Source: Ignavibacteria bacterium
GTDB lineage: Bacteria; Bacteroidota; Ignavibacteria; Tepidaquicellales; Tepidaquicellaceae
DNA length: 64,000 nucleotides
NCBI GenBank assembly: GCA_016710985.1
Contig: JADJTX010000023.1
Location: 1-64,000, forward strand
Reading direction: 5' to 3'
The position numbers and the translations under genes were made by a program. Numbering within the stretch: position 1 is the first letter of the stretch; every line of letters starts with the position of its first letter. A model generated the notes under the pieces. It did no database searches and was not told where the DNA came from. It was given only the letters and a program-made list of their open reading frames with translations. Shown here piece after piece: positions 37,444 through 46,506 of the stretch.

Positions 37444-38487
37444 TTATTTAATTAATTTGAAATTGTAAATTGAACTGAGCTTTTCGTCATAAACTATTTC
37501 CCCGCCGGATGTTACAATCACCCCAAGTATTCCCGATTCATTTTTTGTCTTTAAATACTCCTCAGCGCCAATAATAAAAACTACCTTTGACAGAACTACC
37601 GATTCTTCAGAGGTCTCAGCCATGGCAGTTCCGCTTTGAGAGATCATAACAGGATATCCCGTTCTTGTATCAAAAATATGATGATATCTCTTTCCGTCAA
37701 TGATCACGAATCTCTCATAATCTCCGCTGGTGGCTATGGCAAGATCTGATACTTCTAATTCTGCAATAATTTTTTTCTCGTCCTGGGGATTCTTTATCCC
37801 AATGCTCCATTTTTGATCACTGCTCTTTACACCGCTAACAAAAATATCACCGCCGGCATTAACGAAAAAATCTTTCATCCCGTTTTTTCTCATTATCTCA
37901 GTTGCCCGGTCTACAGCATATCCTTTTGCGATACCGCCTAAATCTATCTTCATTCCTTTCTTTAAAAGGAAAACACTTGTATCCTCGGGATTCAGTATGA
38001 TTGAATTATAATCTACCAGTAGAATCAGTGAATCAATCACATCTTTATCAGGTAAAGAAGTAATTTTTTTATCAGAACTGAATCCCCACAATTTACTGAT
38101 AGGACCTATTGTTATGTCGAATATGCCGTTATACTTTTTGGAATAAGTTATTGACCTGTTTATAATTGAATACAGCTCCGGGGACACTTTTACAGGTGAA
38201 ATCCCTGCATTAAGATTAATTTTAGAAGCCTCAGTTGTATCAATCTGAACACTCATTAAGCCCTGAATCCTTTCAATTTCTTTAAACGCAAAATACATTG
38301 CCTTTTTCATTGAGTCAATGTCTTCATGAATTGCCGTGATGTCGATCTGAGTTCCAAGAAGGTATTTTGTAGTATTTACTTCATATCTCGGCTGTTGAGC
38401 GAGCGTATGGGCTGATAACGCCGTCGAAAATAAAATAAGAAGACGAATGAATTTTGACAGCTTAAGAAAAATGAAATTCTTATTCAC
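37444..38487 (-). CDS. apbE: FAD:protein FMN transferase
   Basis: Covalently attaches FMN to Ser or Thr of target proteins outside the cytoplasm. The 347-residue protein has a signal peptide (about 1-30, ending LAQQ) and the family features TKYLLGTQIDITAIHED, IFDITIGPISKLWGFSSDKK, MKIDLGGIAKGYAVDRATEI and FFVNAGGDIFVSG. The Mg-binding region is RYHHIFDTRTGYPV with SGTAMAETSEESVVLSKVVF. It starts with GTG at 38487, overlapping the repaired end of the upstream gene by 8 nt, which suggests translational coupling. It closes a five-gene minus-strand cluster with cytochrome, DUF4266 and DUF3570 genes. No FMN-bind domain or clear flavinylation target motif is seen in the window. Confidence 0.94.
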   Translation of the reverse strand: MNKNFIFLKLSKFIRLLILFSTALSAHTLAQQPRYEVNTTKYLLGTQIDITAIHEDIDSMKKAMYFAFKEIERIQGLMSVQIDTTEASKINLNAGISPVKVSPELYSIINRSITYSKKYNGIFDITIGPISKLWGFSSDKKITSLPDKDVIDSLILLVDYNSIILNPEDTSVFLLKKGMKIDLGGIAKGYAVDRATEIMRKNGMKDFFVNAGGDIFVSGVKSSDQKWSIGIKNPQDEKKIIAELEVSDLAIATSGDYERFVIIDGKRYHHIFDTRTGYPVMISQSGTAMAETSEESVVLSKVVFIIGAEEYLKTKNESGILGVIVTSGGEIVYDEKLSSIYNFKLIK

Positions 38488-39130
38488 AGAGTATCAGTAT
38501 TTCATTTGGAATGCAAACAATGCTTTCGCCTGAATATATGATGCTTCGGAATCAACACATGTCTTATGAGTGCAGGATGAACTTAAAATGGCAGCTTTGT
38601 TATTTCGGATATTCAATAACAGATCACCTTTGGAACCTTTCAAATTTAAATTGAAATTCTTCACATCGGATTTGATCGAGTGAATCAATACATTTTTATG
38701 AAAAACCAAAAACTTCCCGGCTTTGGTATGACTTTCCAGTAATTGAAACCTGAGCCGTGAAGGATTGATGATCTTTTTCGGAAGAGTCAGAGCTTCAGCA
38801 ATGGAGGTGATATCCTTATTGATTTTATCTGAACTGCTTTTATAGTTGATCAGCTTCCCGTAATTTATAAACACAATATCTCCCTACAAACTCACCCGAT
38901 AATTGATATTCGGAATATTTAATTATTGACTTATCAAACGAATTACTTCTGAAAAATTCCTGCGAAAGCTTCAACGCCTCTTCCGGCTTATCAGTAATCA
39001 GCTCGAAGGAAAAATTTCGCGGAGTAATATTCTCAGCGAACAGCCTGGAAATGCTGCTTCCTGTGACTGCAGCGAAAGTAACCGTTGAAATTGCCTGCGT
39101 ACTTTTCTTTAAAAAATCTCTTCTTTTCAT
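38480..39130 (-). CDS. Tat-exported NusG-domain-II protein (two frameshifts)
   Basis: The N-terminus MKRRDFLKKSTQAISTVTF is a twin-arginine signal. Residues about 60-130 are of unknown fold. The C-terminal 70 residues form a NusG domain II-like beta fold with SSSCTHKTCV, where the two Cys are conserved in this family, and the expected end SIVCIPNEIL. Two repairs are needed. One G too many at 38887-38889 is removed to give FVGDIVFINYGKLINYK. A one-base change near 38530-38545 gives GESIVCIPNEILILCE with a stop at 38480-38482. NusG-II proteins often accompany flavin-transfer or Rnf/Nqr genes. Here it lies directly before apbE. Confidence 0.78.
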
Positions 39131-39159
39131 TTCAGATTATTTTATATTCTTGAATAATT

Positions 39160-40311
39160 TCACAGATGATACCGGATTCCTATATTGAAAATTAATGCAT
39201 ACAGATTAAGCAAACCGCTGTGGCAGTCCGGAGAATCATAATGCCTCTTATAATATCCTAATGTTCCTAAGAGCTGCATATTCTCATTTGAAATAAATGA
39301 ACCTTTCTTTCCACGGAGACTGAAATTAAAGTTTACCACATTTGAATATCCGGAATTAATTTGTCCATCCACGCCCATATATTCCTGCAAGGATAAATAA
39401 TACGGCTGAAAGAAAAATGCTGCAGTCTGAAAATACTGCCTGTATTCTACTGAGCCGGTAAACGTTTCAGAAAAATTCTTACTTACAATGGCGTATGCTG
39501 TACTTGAATTTATATTCCAGGAATCCCAGTAATAACGGTAACCCGGCTGAATCGTAATATCATCTGTAATTCCGATATTGCTCTTTACTCCTACAGCTCG
39601 TCTGATACGGGTATCGGGATAAACCGGCTCATACGTAATGAATGCCTGCTTCTGATCATTATAAATTCTTACAATCTGGTACCCGACAAGCTGATAACCG
39701 CTTACATCTATGTAAGATGCATCAACCTGAGCTATGACATTTTTTCCGAGTATCTGAGAGAATGCCGCATTGAATGCATATGTATTCCTGTCTTTTGTCC
39801 ATGTCCGGTTTTCAGGAAAAATCTTATCGAAGCTTATAGTAGCCCCTAAAGTAAGATATCTGTTTTGCTGAGCGAAAGGACAAGTTACCGATCCTAAAAT
39901 TGTCTTTGATGAGTAGTCGTGTTCAATGCTGTATAAGCCGTTAATATAGAAGCTGCCTTCGGAGATCTTCTGTGTTACACCCAGTCCAATTTCGTGTCGC
40001 CATTCTTCAGGTGTATCATCTTTCCCGCCGTAAGTTCTGTCAGTAGCTGAAGTGATCCCGTCAACTTCAAACAGGCTTTGCATTGAAGCAGCGCTTATGA
40101 TATCTGTTAGATATGTAGCTGAAACACTTGTGTTATTAGAAAGTTTTTTTGAATAATTGATAGAAGGATAAATGACCGTGACTCCGAAGTTATCAAAGTA
40201 AGTATTGATTCTTGCCTGAAGTTCATCTTCAGGGACATCCTGTGCTTTCGCATTAACAGCGATAAATAGTATAAACCATATAAGTGAAAGATATGAATGT
40301 TTTTTACCCAC
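39160..40311 (-). CDS. DUF3570 outer-membrane beta-barrel protein
   Basis: A predicted outer-membrane barrel of the DUF3570 family. From the GTG at 40311 the product is about 383 residues with signal peptide KKHSYLSLIWFILFIAVNAK cleaved before QDVPED. A longer frame to 40410 would run through the preceding gene and is not favoured. The body has repeating amphipathic strands, with conserved YPSINYSKKLSNNTSVSATY near the N-terminus, DDTPEEWRHEIGLGVTQKI, and an aromatic C-terminal strand FNIGIRYHL. The GTG overlaps the DUF4266 stop, implying coupled translation. The pairing with DUF4266 is a recurrent one in my knowledge of such clusters. Transport or electron-transfer role unproven. Confidence 0.86.
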   Translation of the reverse strand: MGKKHSYLSLIWFILFIAVNAKAQDVPEDELQARINTYFDNFGVTVIYPSINYSKKLSNNTSVSATYLTDIISAASMQSLFEVDGITSATDRTYGGKDDTPEEWRHEIGLGVTQKISEGSFYINGLYSIEHDYSSKTILGSVTCPFAQQNRYLTLGATISFDKIFPENRTWTKDRNTYAFNAAFSQILGKNVIAQVDASYIDVSGYQLVGYQIVRIYNDQKQAFITYEPVYPDTRIRRAVGVKSNIGITDDITIQPGYRYYWDSWNINSSTAYAIVSKNFSETFTGSVEYRQYFQTAAFFFQPYYLSLQEYMGVDGQINSGYSNVVNFNFSLRGKKGSFISNENMQLLGTLGYYKRHYDSPDCHSGLLNLYALIFNIGIRYHL

Positions 40312-40519
40312 AGCCGCAACCGCCGCTTTTAGCTCCGTCAGCGCCCTGAGTTCCCTCCCTGATATAGAGATAATGATTCTGAATACCCTGTTCAATAGGA
40401 TTTTCATCAAATATCATATTAGGATCCGCCAGTCGTTCACGGTCAATTGGCTTTACTATAGTACATCCGGTGAGATATAATGAACCGGATAATATTATCA
40501 AACATAAAATTTTATACAT
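40304..40519 (-). CDS. DUF4266 small lipoprotein with GCGCG tail
   Basis: A 71-residue lipoprotein. Starting at the ATG at 40519 gives a normal signal with lipobox LTGC. The upstream in-frame ATG at 40582 would add a charged leader and is less likely. The mature peptide has VKPIDRERLADPNMIF, then HLYIREG-like HYLYIREGTQGADGA, and ends SGGCGCG. The DRxxLAdPxM element and Cys-rich Gly tail are hallmarks of DUF4266. The terminal Cys pair could bind a metal or form a disulfide, which is inference. Located between a di-heme cytochrome gene and the DUF3570 gene. Confidence 0.87.
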   Translation of the reverse strand: MYKILCLIILSGSLYLTGCTIVKPIDRERLADPNMIFDENPIEQGIQNHYLYIREGTQGADGAKSGGCGCG

Positions 40520-40547
40520 ACAGATTGATAAGGTAAGTATTTTTAAA

Positions 40548-40835
40548 TTATTTTTTTTCTTCCTGATCCCATAATTGGTCATGGCACTGATAGCATGACT
40601 GAGTGTAAATGAACCTTCCGTCTAATGTCTGCACACCTCCGGTGAGATCTTCACCATGACATTCATTACATCCTTCAGCCTCGTTTTCACCGGGTTTATG
40701 AAGGAATATTCCGTGTAAAATAGTATGGTCAGCCGGGACATCGGGTTTGGATTGATTTGATACTAAAGAGTCACATCCGTAATAGTAAAGAAGAGAAGAA
40801 ATTATAATTGTAAACAGTATATAATACCGGATCAT
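40548..40835 (-). CDS. di-heme c-type cytochrome lipoprotein
   Basis: A 95-residue protein with a membrane-directing N-terminus (MIRYYILFTIIISSLLYYYG, then Cys, a lipobox-like YYGC). It has two CxxCH heme c attachment sites: GCNECHGEDLTGG (about residue 60) and SCYQCHDQLW (about 83). The GEDLTGG segment after the first heme is typical of small class I-like domains. It is the first gene of the minus-strand DUF4266/DUF3570/NusG-II/ApbE cluster and 28 nt before the next gene. It probably shuttles electrons in the periplasm or at the outer membrane. Partners unknown. Confidence 0.88.
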   Translation of the reverse strand: MIRYYILFTIIISSLLYYYGCDSLVSNQSKPDVPADHTILHGIFLHKPGENEAEGCNECHGEDLTGGVQTLDGRFIYTQSCYQCHDQLWDQEEKK

Positions 40836-40935
40836 AAATAATAATTTGAGTGGATAAACTTATGAAGAAAATTTTTCATTCACAATAAACAAATTCTATC
40901 CAATAGAAGCCTCTCTGTACACGATAAAATTTTTT

Positions 40936-41103
40936 AGAACACGGATAACACCGATTTAGCTGATTTTCACGGATAGTTAAACAAAGTAAAAGGATCTATA
41001 AATTTGTTTTTAAATTTAAAAAAAATTTACTTAGTTATTTAAGTTTTATTGTTTGTTTCAAAAAATCCGTTATTCTTCGGTCTGCTCCGTGTGATCAGTG
41101 TTC
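40936..41103. repeat. dispersed inverted repeat, family D, copy 1
   Basis: The left arm ACACGGATAACACCGATTTA continues GCTGATTTTCACGGATA. The right arm (41063-41103) is AAATCCGTTATTCTTCGGTC continuing to CCGTGTGATCAGTGTTCC. The arms are imperfectly complementary with a loop of about 85 nt. It lies between the divergent cytochrome and lexA genes. Confidence 0.85.
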
Positions 41104-41147
41104 CTTTTTTCATAGACATAGAAAAGATTTGGCAACTAAAATTTCTA

Positions 41148-41185
41148 TTGACACTATTATATTATTATGCCATATTGATATATGG
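41148..41185 (+). promoter_or_regulatory. lexA promoter and candidate autoregulatory operator
   Basis: TTGACA (41148-41153) is followed after 17 nt by CATATT (41171-41176), a reasonable -35/-10 pair. A perfect palindrome CCATAT-TGAT-ATATGG (41170-41185) covers the -10 box and the lexA start codon. Autoregulation is usual for LexA, so this palindrome is a candidate operator. The predicted start site falls at or next to the ATG, implying a leaderless or very short leader mRNA. Confidence 0.5.
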
Positions 41186-41808
41186 ATAAACTCACAATCA
41201 AACAGCAGAGGATCCTTAACTTCATCGAGAAGCACAGGATCGAACACACTTACCCTCCCACTTTAAAAGAAATAGGAGAGAAATTTAAAATCACCATCGG
41301 AACAGTTCAGGATCATATCTATGCACTTCAGAAGAAAGGTTATCTTGAACGGAAGAAAGACATTGCCCGCGGATTTAAAGTAATCAAATCCGATGAAGAG
41401 AAGAGTTTTGAGAAAATGAAGTCTGATGTAAATTTAATTCCTTTGTATGGCAATGTAGCAGCAGGTGAACCTATATTTGCCAGCGATAACATACAGGGTT
41501 ATGTCACAATGGAAAAAAATCCAAAAGGTCATCAGATACATTTCGCTCTGAAAGTAAAAGGGGAGAGTATGATTGATTCCGGTATTTATGACGGAGATAT
41601 CGTTATCGTCAGAAAACAGGACACAGCTGAAGACGGGGAGATAGTGATAGCGCTTCTCGATGATGAAGCAACAGTCAAAACTTTACGCAATAAAAGAATC
41701 AAAGCATATCTCGAAGCATCGAATTCAAAGTATAAGGCAATAGTTAACAGACCGTTTCAGATAATAGGGAAGGTGATTGAGCTGAGAAGACAGTACAGTG
41801 TTGTATAA
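41182..41808 (+). CDS. lexA: LexA SOS repressor
   Basis: A DNA-binding repressor that self-cleaves when RecA filaments form. The 208-residue protein has an N-terminal winged helix (LKEIGEKFKITIGTVQDHIY, helix-turn-helix), the cleavage site Ala94-Gly95 within NVAAGEPI, the nucleophile Ser129 in KGESMID and the general base Lys166 in EATVKTL. All catalytic parts are intact and length is typical. The recognition helix (ITIGTVQDHIYALQ) differs from the enterobacterial one, so the operator sequence should differ too. comB follows 20 nt later in the same direction. Confidence 0.96.
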   Translation: MDKLTIKQQRILNFIEKHRIEHTYPPTLKEIGEKFKITIGTVQDHIYALQKKGYLERKKDIARGFKVIKSDEEKSFEKMKSDVNLIPLYGNVAAGEPIFASDNIQGYVTMEKNPKGHQIHFALKVKGESMIDSGIYDGDIVIVRKQDTAEDGEIVIALLDDEATVKTLRNKRIKAYLEASNSKYKAIVNRPFQIIGKVIELRRQYSVV

Positions 41809-41828
41809 TTTTACTTATACCGGGAGCA

Positions 41829-42557
41829 ATGACTTATAATCAATCAGAGTTTGATATCAGATTTGAATGGGGAGTCAGGGGAGTTGAAGAGTTGGCTCCG
41901 ATTTCGGATGTTGTAATAATTGTAGATATATTTTCATTTTCCACTTCTGTAGACATTGCATTAAACAACGGGGCAATTGTTTTTCCTTTCGATCCAGATA
42001 ATAGTACAGCATCCGAATATTCAAAATCCGTTGATGGAATACTTGCTGAAAAAATCCGTAATAACTCAGGAAAGTTTTCTCTGTCCCCGTCATCATTGAC
42101 AAACATTCCTGAAAATACCAGGTTAGTTCTCCCGTCACTTAATGGTTCTGCATTGTCGCTATTAACAGGAAATACTCTTACAAGTTGCGGTTGTTTGAGA
42201 AATGCAAAATCAGTAGCGGAATATGCAATGACAATTGGAAACAAAATTTCCATTATTGCAAGTGGAGAAAAATGGGAAGACAACACCTTAAGACCAGCGT
42301 TTGAAGATTTACTCGGTGCCGGGTCTATTATTAGTTATTTAAAAGGGGAATTATCTCCCGAAAGTAAAACAGGTCTGAGCATCTTTTTAGCATCAAAGAA
42401 TAATTTAAAAGAAGAATTACAAAAGTGTATTTCCGGAAAGGAACTTATTGCAGCGAATTTTGAAAATGATGTTGAGCTGGCTTCTGATTTCAATGTGAGC
42501 AGCTGCGTGCCTGGAATGGTGAATGGTGCTTATGTTGATTTAACAAAGAAAATCTAA
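41829..42557 (+). CDS. 2-phosphosulfolactate phosphatase family protein (ComB-like)
   Basis: A 242-residue protein of the ComB family, which removes phosphate from 2-phospho-3-sulfolactate. The conserved elements are VVIIVDIFSFSTSVDIAL, VLPSLNGSALS, SCGCLRNAKSVAEYA, and IASGEKWEDNTLRPAFEDLL followed by GAGSII. The catalytic metal-binding acids are in the DIFSFS and GE..EDLLGAG regions. No other coenzyme M or sulfolactate genes are in the window, so the substrate in this organism is uncertain. It ends 3 nt before the convergent purB stop. Confidence 0.86.
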   Translation: MTYNQSEFDIRFEWGVRGVEELAPISDVVIIVDIFSFSTSVDIALNNGAIVFPFDPDNSTASEYSKSVDGILAEKIRNNSGKFSLSPSSLTNIPENTRLVLPSLNGSALSLLTGNTLTSCGCLRNAKSVAEYAMTIGNKISIIASGEKWEDNTLRPAFEDLLGAGSIISYLKGELSPESKTGLSIFLASKNNLKEELQKCISGKELIAANFENDVELASDFNVSSCVPGMVNGAYVDLTKKI

Positions 42558-42560
42558 TAC

Positions 42561-43856
42561 TTACTTTATCCCAACTCTCCCAAATATAAAATCAACATTC
42601 TTCTTTGATTTATCATAATTGAATATCTCACCTAATTCCTTTTCACTCAGATATTTCATAGCTTCTTTATCCTCCTTAAGAAGTTTCAAAAAACTTATCT
42701 TCTCTTTCCAGCACTTCATCGCAACAGTCTGAACGATCTTATACGCCTGTTCTCGTTTCATTTTCTTTTCAATGAGCTTGAGCAGAACGGTCTGTGAAAA
42801 GACCAACCCGTTTGTCAGCTCTAAATTCTTTTTAATATTACTTTCATTTATTACGAGAGTATCAACCAGTTTATTAAACTGATTCAGCATGTAGTCCATT
42901 AAGATAGTCGAATCGGGGATTATGATTCTTTCGACTGAAGAGTGGCTAATGTCTCTTTCATGCCAAAGAGGAATATTTTCAAAAGCAGCCAGTGCATTTC
43001 CTCTCAGAACTCTTGCCATCCCGGATAGCCGTTCGCTCAGTATCGGATTCTTCTTATGCGGCATTGCTGATGAACCTTTTTGACCGGAGGAAAAATATTC
43101 TTCGAGTTCGAGTGACTCCGTTTTTTGTAAATGTCGGATTTCAGTTGTAAATTTTTCTATTGAAGAAGCAATTATCGCGAGTGCTGACATATACTCAGCG
43201 TGTCTGTCTCGCTGCAAAATTTGTGTAGAGATGTTAGTTGTCTTTAGCCCAAGTTTTTTGCAGACAAATTTTTCTACTTCGGGGGAAATGTGTTCGTATG
43301 TTCCGACTGCTCCGGAAATCTGTCCTACTGAAATTACATCTACAGCTCTTTTCCATCTCTCTATATTTCGGTTCATCTCATCATGCCATAGCGCGAATTT
43401 CAGACCGAGAGTGATTGGTTCAGCATGAACACCATGAGTCCTGCCGATCATTGTGAGATATTTATATTGCTTAGCTTTTTTAAAAAGAGTTTTATTAACT
43501 GATGTTAAATCGTTCAGGATAATTTCACCCGCTTGTTTCATCTGAACCGATAAAGCTGTATCAATCACATCCGAGCTTGTCATCCCGAGATGAACAAATC
43601 TTGAGTCTATTCCTATATACTCTCCGACATTTGTAAGAAATGCTATAACATCATGCTTAACTTCCTCTTCGATCTTCAGTATTTTTTCAACATTAAACTT
43701 TGCTTTCTTTTTAATGTTCTGAAAAGATTTTAACGGAACCAACCCTAATTTTACGTGAGCTTCTGTTGCAAGAATTTCTATCTCAAGCCATACTTTAAAT
43801 TTATTTTCATCCGACCAAATAGAAGACATTTCTTTTCTTGAGTATCGAGGAATCAT
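42561..43856 (-). CDS. purB: adenylosuccinate lyase
   Basis: Fumarate/aspartase-superfamily enzyme acting twice in purine synthesis: SAICAR to AICAR, and adenylosuccinate to AMP. The 431-residue protein starts MIPRYSRKEMSSIWSDENKF. It carries the general acid His region TMIGRTHGVHAEPITLG and the signature loop SGQKGSSAMPHKKNPILSER, with the catalytic Ser in GSSAMPHK. HERDISHSSVERIIIPDS is also conserved. Length is typical of the shorter bacterial class. Confidence 0.96.
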   Translation of the reverse strand: MIPRYSRKEMSSIWSDENKFKVWLEIEILATEAHVKLGLVPLKSFQNIKKKAKFNVEKILKIEEEVKHDVIAFLTNVGEYIGIDSRFVHLGMTSSDVIDTALSVQMKQAGEIILNDLTSVNKTLFKKAKQYKYLTMIGRTHGVHAEPITLGLKFALWHDEMNRNIERWKRAVDVISVGQISGAVGTYEHISPEVEKFVCKKLGLKTTNISTQILQRDRHAEYMSALAIIASSIEKFTTEIRHLQKTESLELEEYFSSGQKGSSAMPHKKNPILSERLSGMARVLRGNALAAFENIPLWHERDISHSSVERIIIPDSTILMDYMLNQFNKLVDTLVINESNIKKNLELTNGLVFSQTVLLKLIEKKMKREQAYKIVQTVAMKCWKEKISFLKLLKEDKEAMKYLSEKELGEIFNYDKSKKNVDFIFGRVGIK

Positions 43857-43953
43857 TTTGATTTTAAATTTTAGATTTTAGAATTAGAACTGTGTGAATC
43901 TGAGGTTAATATACTAGTATAAGTTTGCCGTTTTAAAATTTAAAGACTTCTAT

Positions 43954-44027
43954 CACCACCAATTTACACTAAATTAGCCCGAATTAATAAAAGATGTATT
44001 CGGGTAAATATGTGCAAATTCGTGGCA
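43954..44027. repeat. dispersed inverted repeat, family C, copy 3 (diverged)
   Basis: The left arm CACCACCAATTTACACTAAA continues TTAGCCCGAATTA. The right arm (43997-44027) is TATTCGGGTAAATATGTGCA continuing AATTCGTGGCA. The loop is only about 10 nt. Same architecture as the copy at 12404-12477. Confidence 0.75.
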
Positions 44028-44090
44028 AAAGTAAAATTCAAATATTGAAGAGGTCAACTTAAGTTATAAATTTAACTTAAACAATCAGGT

Positions 44091-46444
44091 TTAAGCTGAT
44101 GGATCAGGGATCTGCTGTTTGGATTTTATTTTTGTAATAACAAGCGTAATATCGTCATTTTGTTCGGCGCTTCCCCTGAATGTGTCGACTGAATTAATGA
44201 TTTCTTTCTGTATTAAAGAACACGATTGCTGTCTGTTAATGTCAATGATATCCATGATTTTATCAGTGCCAAATTCTTCACGGTTTTTATTCATCGCTTC
44301 GGTCAGACCATCTGAATAGAATACAAAAACATTATCGTTGGAAATATCAATTTCAGTCTCCTCAAGATTATCATCAAAATATTTAGCGCTTTCGAGACCG
44401 AGTCCCATGCCTTTATTCTTCAGCAGATGCAGCTTTCCGTTAACTGAATAAATAACAGGATTATGTCCTGCACGGCAGATCTTCACAGTCATCTTTTCCA
44501 GATCAAACAAAGCAACTATAGTAGTTATAAATGATTTTTTATCTATCTTGTTATGGATCTGTTTATTTACTTCGATGAGAATATCTTTCGGAGAGTGAAA
44601 AATGCTTGCTGCAAACTGTATCATTGCCTGAACTTTGGACATGTAAAGCGCTGCAGGAATTCCTTTACCTGAAACATCAGCGACTATTACAAGCATTTTA
44701 TTCTCACTGAGCTTTATGACATCATAAAAATCACATCCGATGATCTTTGCCGGATTATAAAAACCGGATACTTCAATTCCATCGATGCTGTTGATCGACT
44801 GAGGCAGAAGCCCCATCTGAATCCTTCTTGCAATATGAAGTTCTTCTTCTATCATTTGTTTTGAAAGCTTTTCTTTCTGAAGACGTGAATTCTCAAATGC
44901 AATGGCTGCCTGTGATGCAAGCGTCTTCAGCAGATCAATATCCTCTTCCGAATAAGATTTTCCGGATGGCTTATTTCCGAAATTCATAGTTCCTATTAAA
45001 TTGTCTTTTATGAAGATCGGAATGATCAGTGCAAAGTTTTCTTTTTTAATTATTTCCTTGTACTCCTCCGGAATTTTCAGCTCCTGCAGGTATAGTGCAT
45101 TTAATATTTTAGGTTCTTTGCTATTTACAAATAAGGAGCTGAATGCTTCGTCAAAATCTGTATGCTTGTGAATTAACTTGTCATGCCTGAAAGGCGATGA
45201 TCCGTTTACTTCGTCGAGCTGATATTCATTCTGCAGGATCTTGTCATACTCATCATCTTTAAACCAGACATTAAGATGAGCAATGCCCATTGTGTCTTTT
45301 ACAGAAGTTCCGATCTTTTCAATGATCTGTCTTATATTGTCCAGGTATGGAAGGTCTTCTGAAAATTCCAAAAGTGATTTTCTGTAATTATATCTTTCCA
45401 CGATGAATTCAGTATCTAAGATCCTGTATTTAAAAATAGAAAATCCAATTGAAATAGGTATGAATAAAACCAGAGCCACAGGCAGAAATATCAATGGCTC
45501 AACCAAAAAATTCGGCGTCTTCATAAATAGACTGATAAACAGGGAATATAATAATCCAATGCCGCCTAATATGAATCCAAACATAATTGCTTTCAGGGGT
45601 TTTCTGAGATTCTTGTCCTGAAGTCTGAAATAAGAACGAATAAAGAAATGAATCCCAAGACTTATGCTTATGATCGCGCCTATAAAACCAATCCGGCTTA
45701 ATACCGTTCTGAAATCACTGTCGTAAGTGATCATTCTCAGAAAAACCACAGACATTAAAACCGAATAAAAAATAATAAGTAATACTTTCCGGTATTTAAA
45801 ATCGATCTTTATGGGATAAGTAATACTGAAATGAACGAAGAAACAATAAAATAAAGAGCCAAATACTATATTGAAATAAGTAAGAACCTCATAATATGTT
45901 GTTACTCTGCCGATTTGTGTAAACAATAAAGATGCCGAGCAACCGAGCATGTAGAAGAGCTGAGAAGTGAATTCCTTGGGCTTTGAGTATCCGACTAAAA
46001 AGCCAATTATAAGAAATCCAAAACCCAAAAGAGAAAAGATCAGAACTAAAAGGTTAAAGAATTTAATTACTCTTAAATTTAAATTCAGAATCTGATTATC
46101 CCTGATAATAGTGTACTCTACAGTTTCGTCATTCTCAAAATCATTTAAAATATCCTGGGCTTCATTAATTGTTTTAAATTTTGTTCCGTTAATAGCAATA
46201 AGGACATCACTGTTCTTAATACCGGCTTTGTCGGCGACACCGCCGGGCAAGACTTCAACAATGAACAATCCTTCATTTAATTTTTTCCCATCAAGCTCGG
46301 AGATCCACAAACAGTCATCCGAGGTCATACGGTCGGTAAACATGGTTCTGACAAAAACTATGGATGAAAAATCAGGCAGTATAAGGCAAAGATTGTAAAT
46401 ACAATTCTTAAAGTGCCGTCGGAATATTTGCCGAGAAATTTCAA
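44091..46444 (-). CDS. PDZ-membrane-GAF-SpoIIE (PP2C-type) serine phosphatase (one frameshift at the start)
   Basis: A membrane protein with an N-terminal PDZ domain (EVLPGGVADKAGIKNSDVLI), a block of about eight membrane helices, then a GAF domain (about 345-520). The C-terminal PP2C/SpoIIE phosphatase starts EEELHIARRIQMGLLPQ and has metal-binding acids in CDFYDVIKLSENKMLVIVAD, VADVSGKGIPAALYMS and FYSDGLTEAMN, ending NDDITLVI. The frame from 46343 has no signal or leading helix. One base added at the C pair 46362-46363 (forward GG) joins it to a start at TTG 46444 and a hydrophobic lead IVFTIFALYCLIFHP. Such phosphatases usually act on anti-sigma antagonists. No STAS or kinase partner is nearby. 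Confidence 0.85.
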
Positions 46445-46506
46445 TTATTTAATTAGAGTTGATTACTTTACGGTATTTTTTGATCTATGTTACTAAATTA
46501 AGATTC

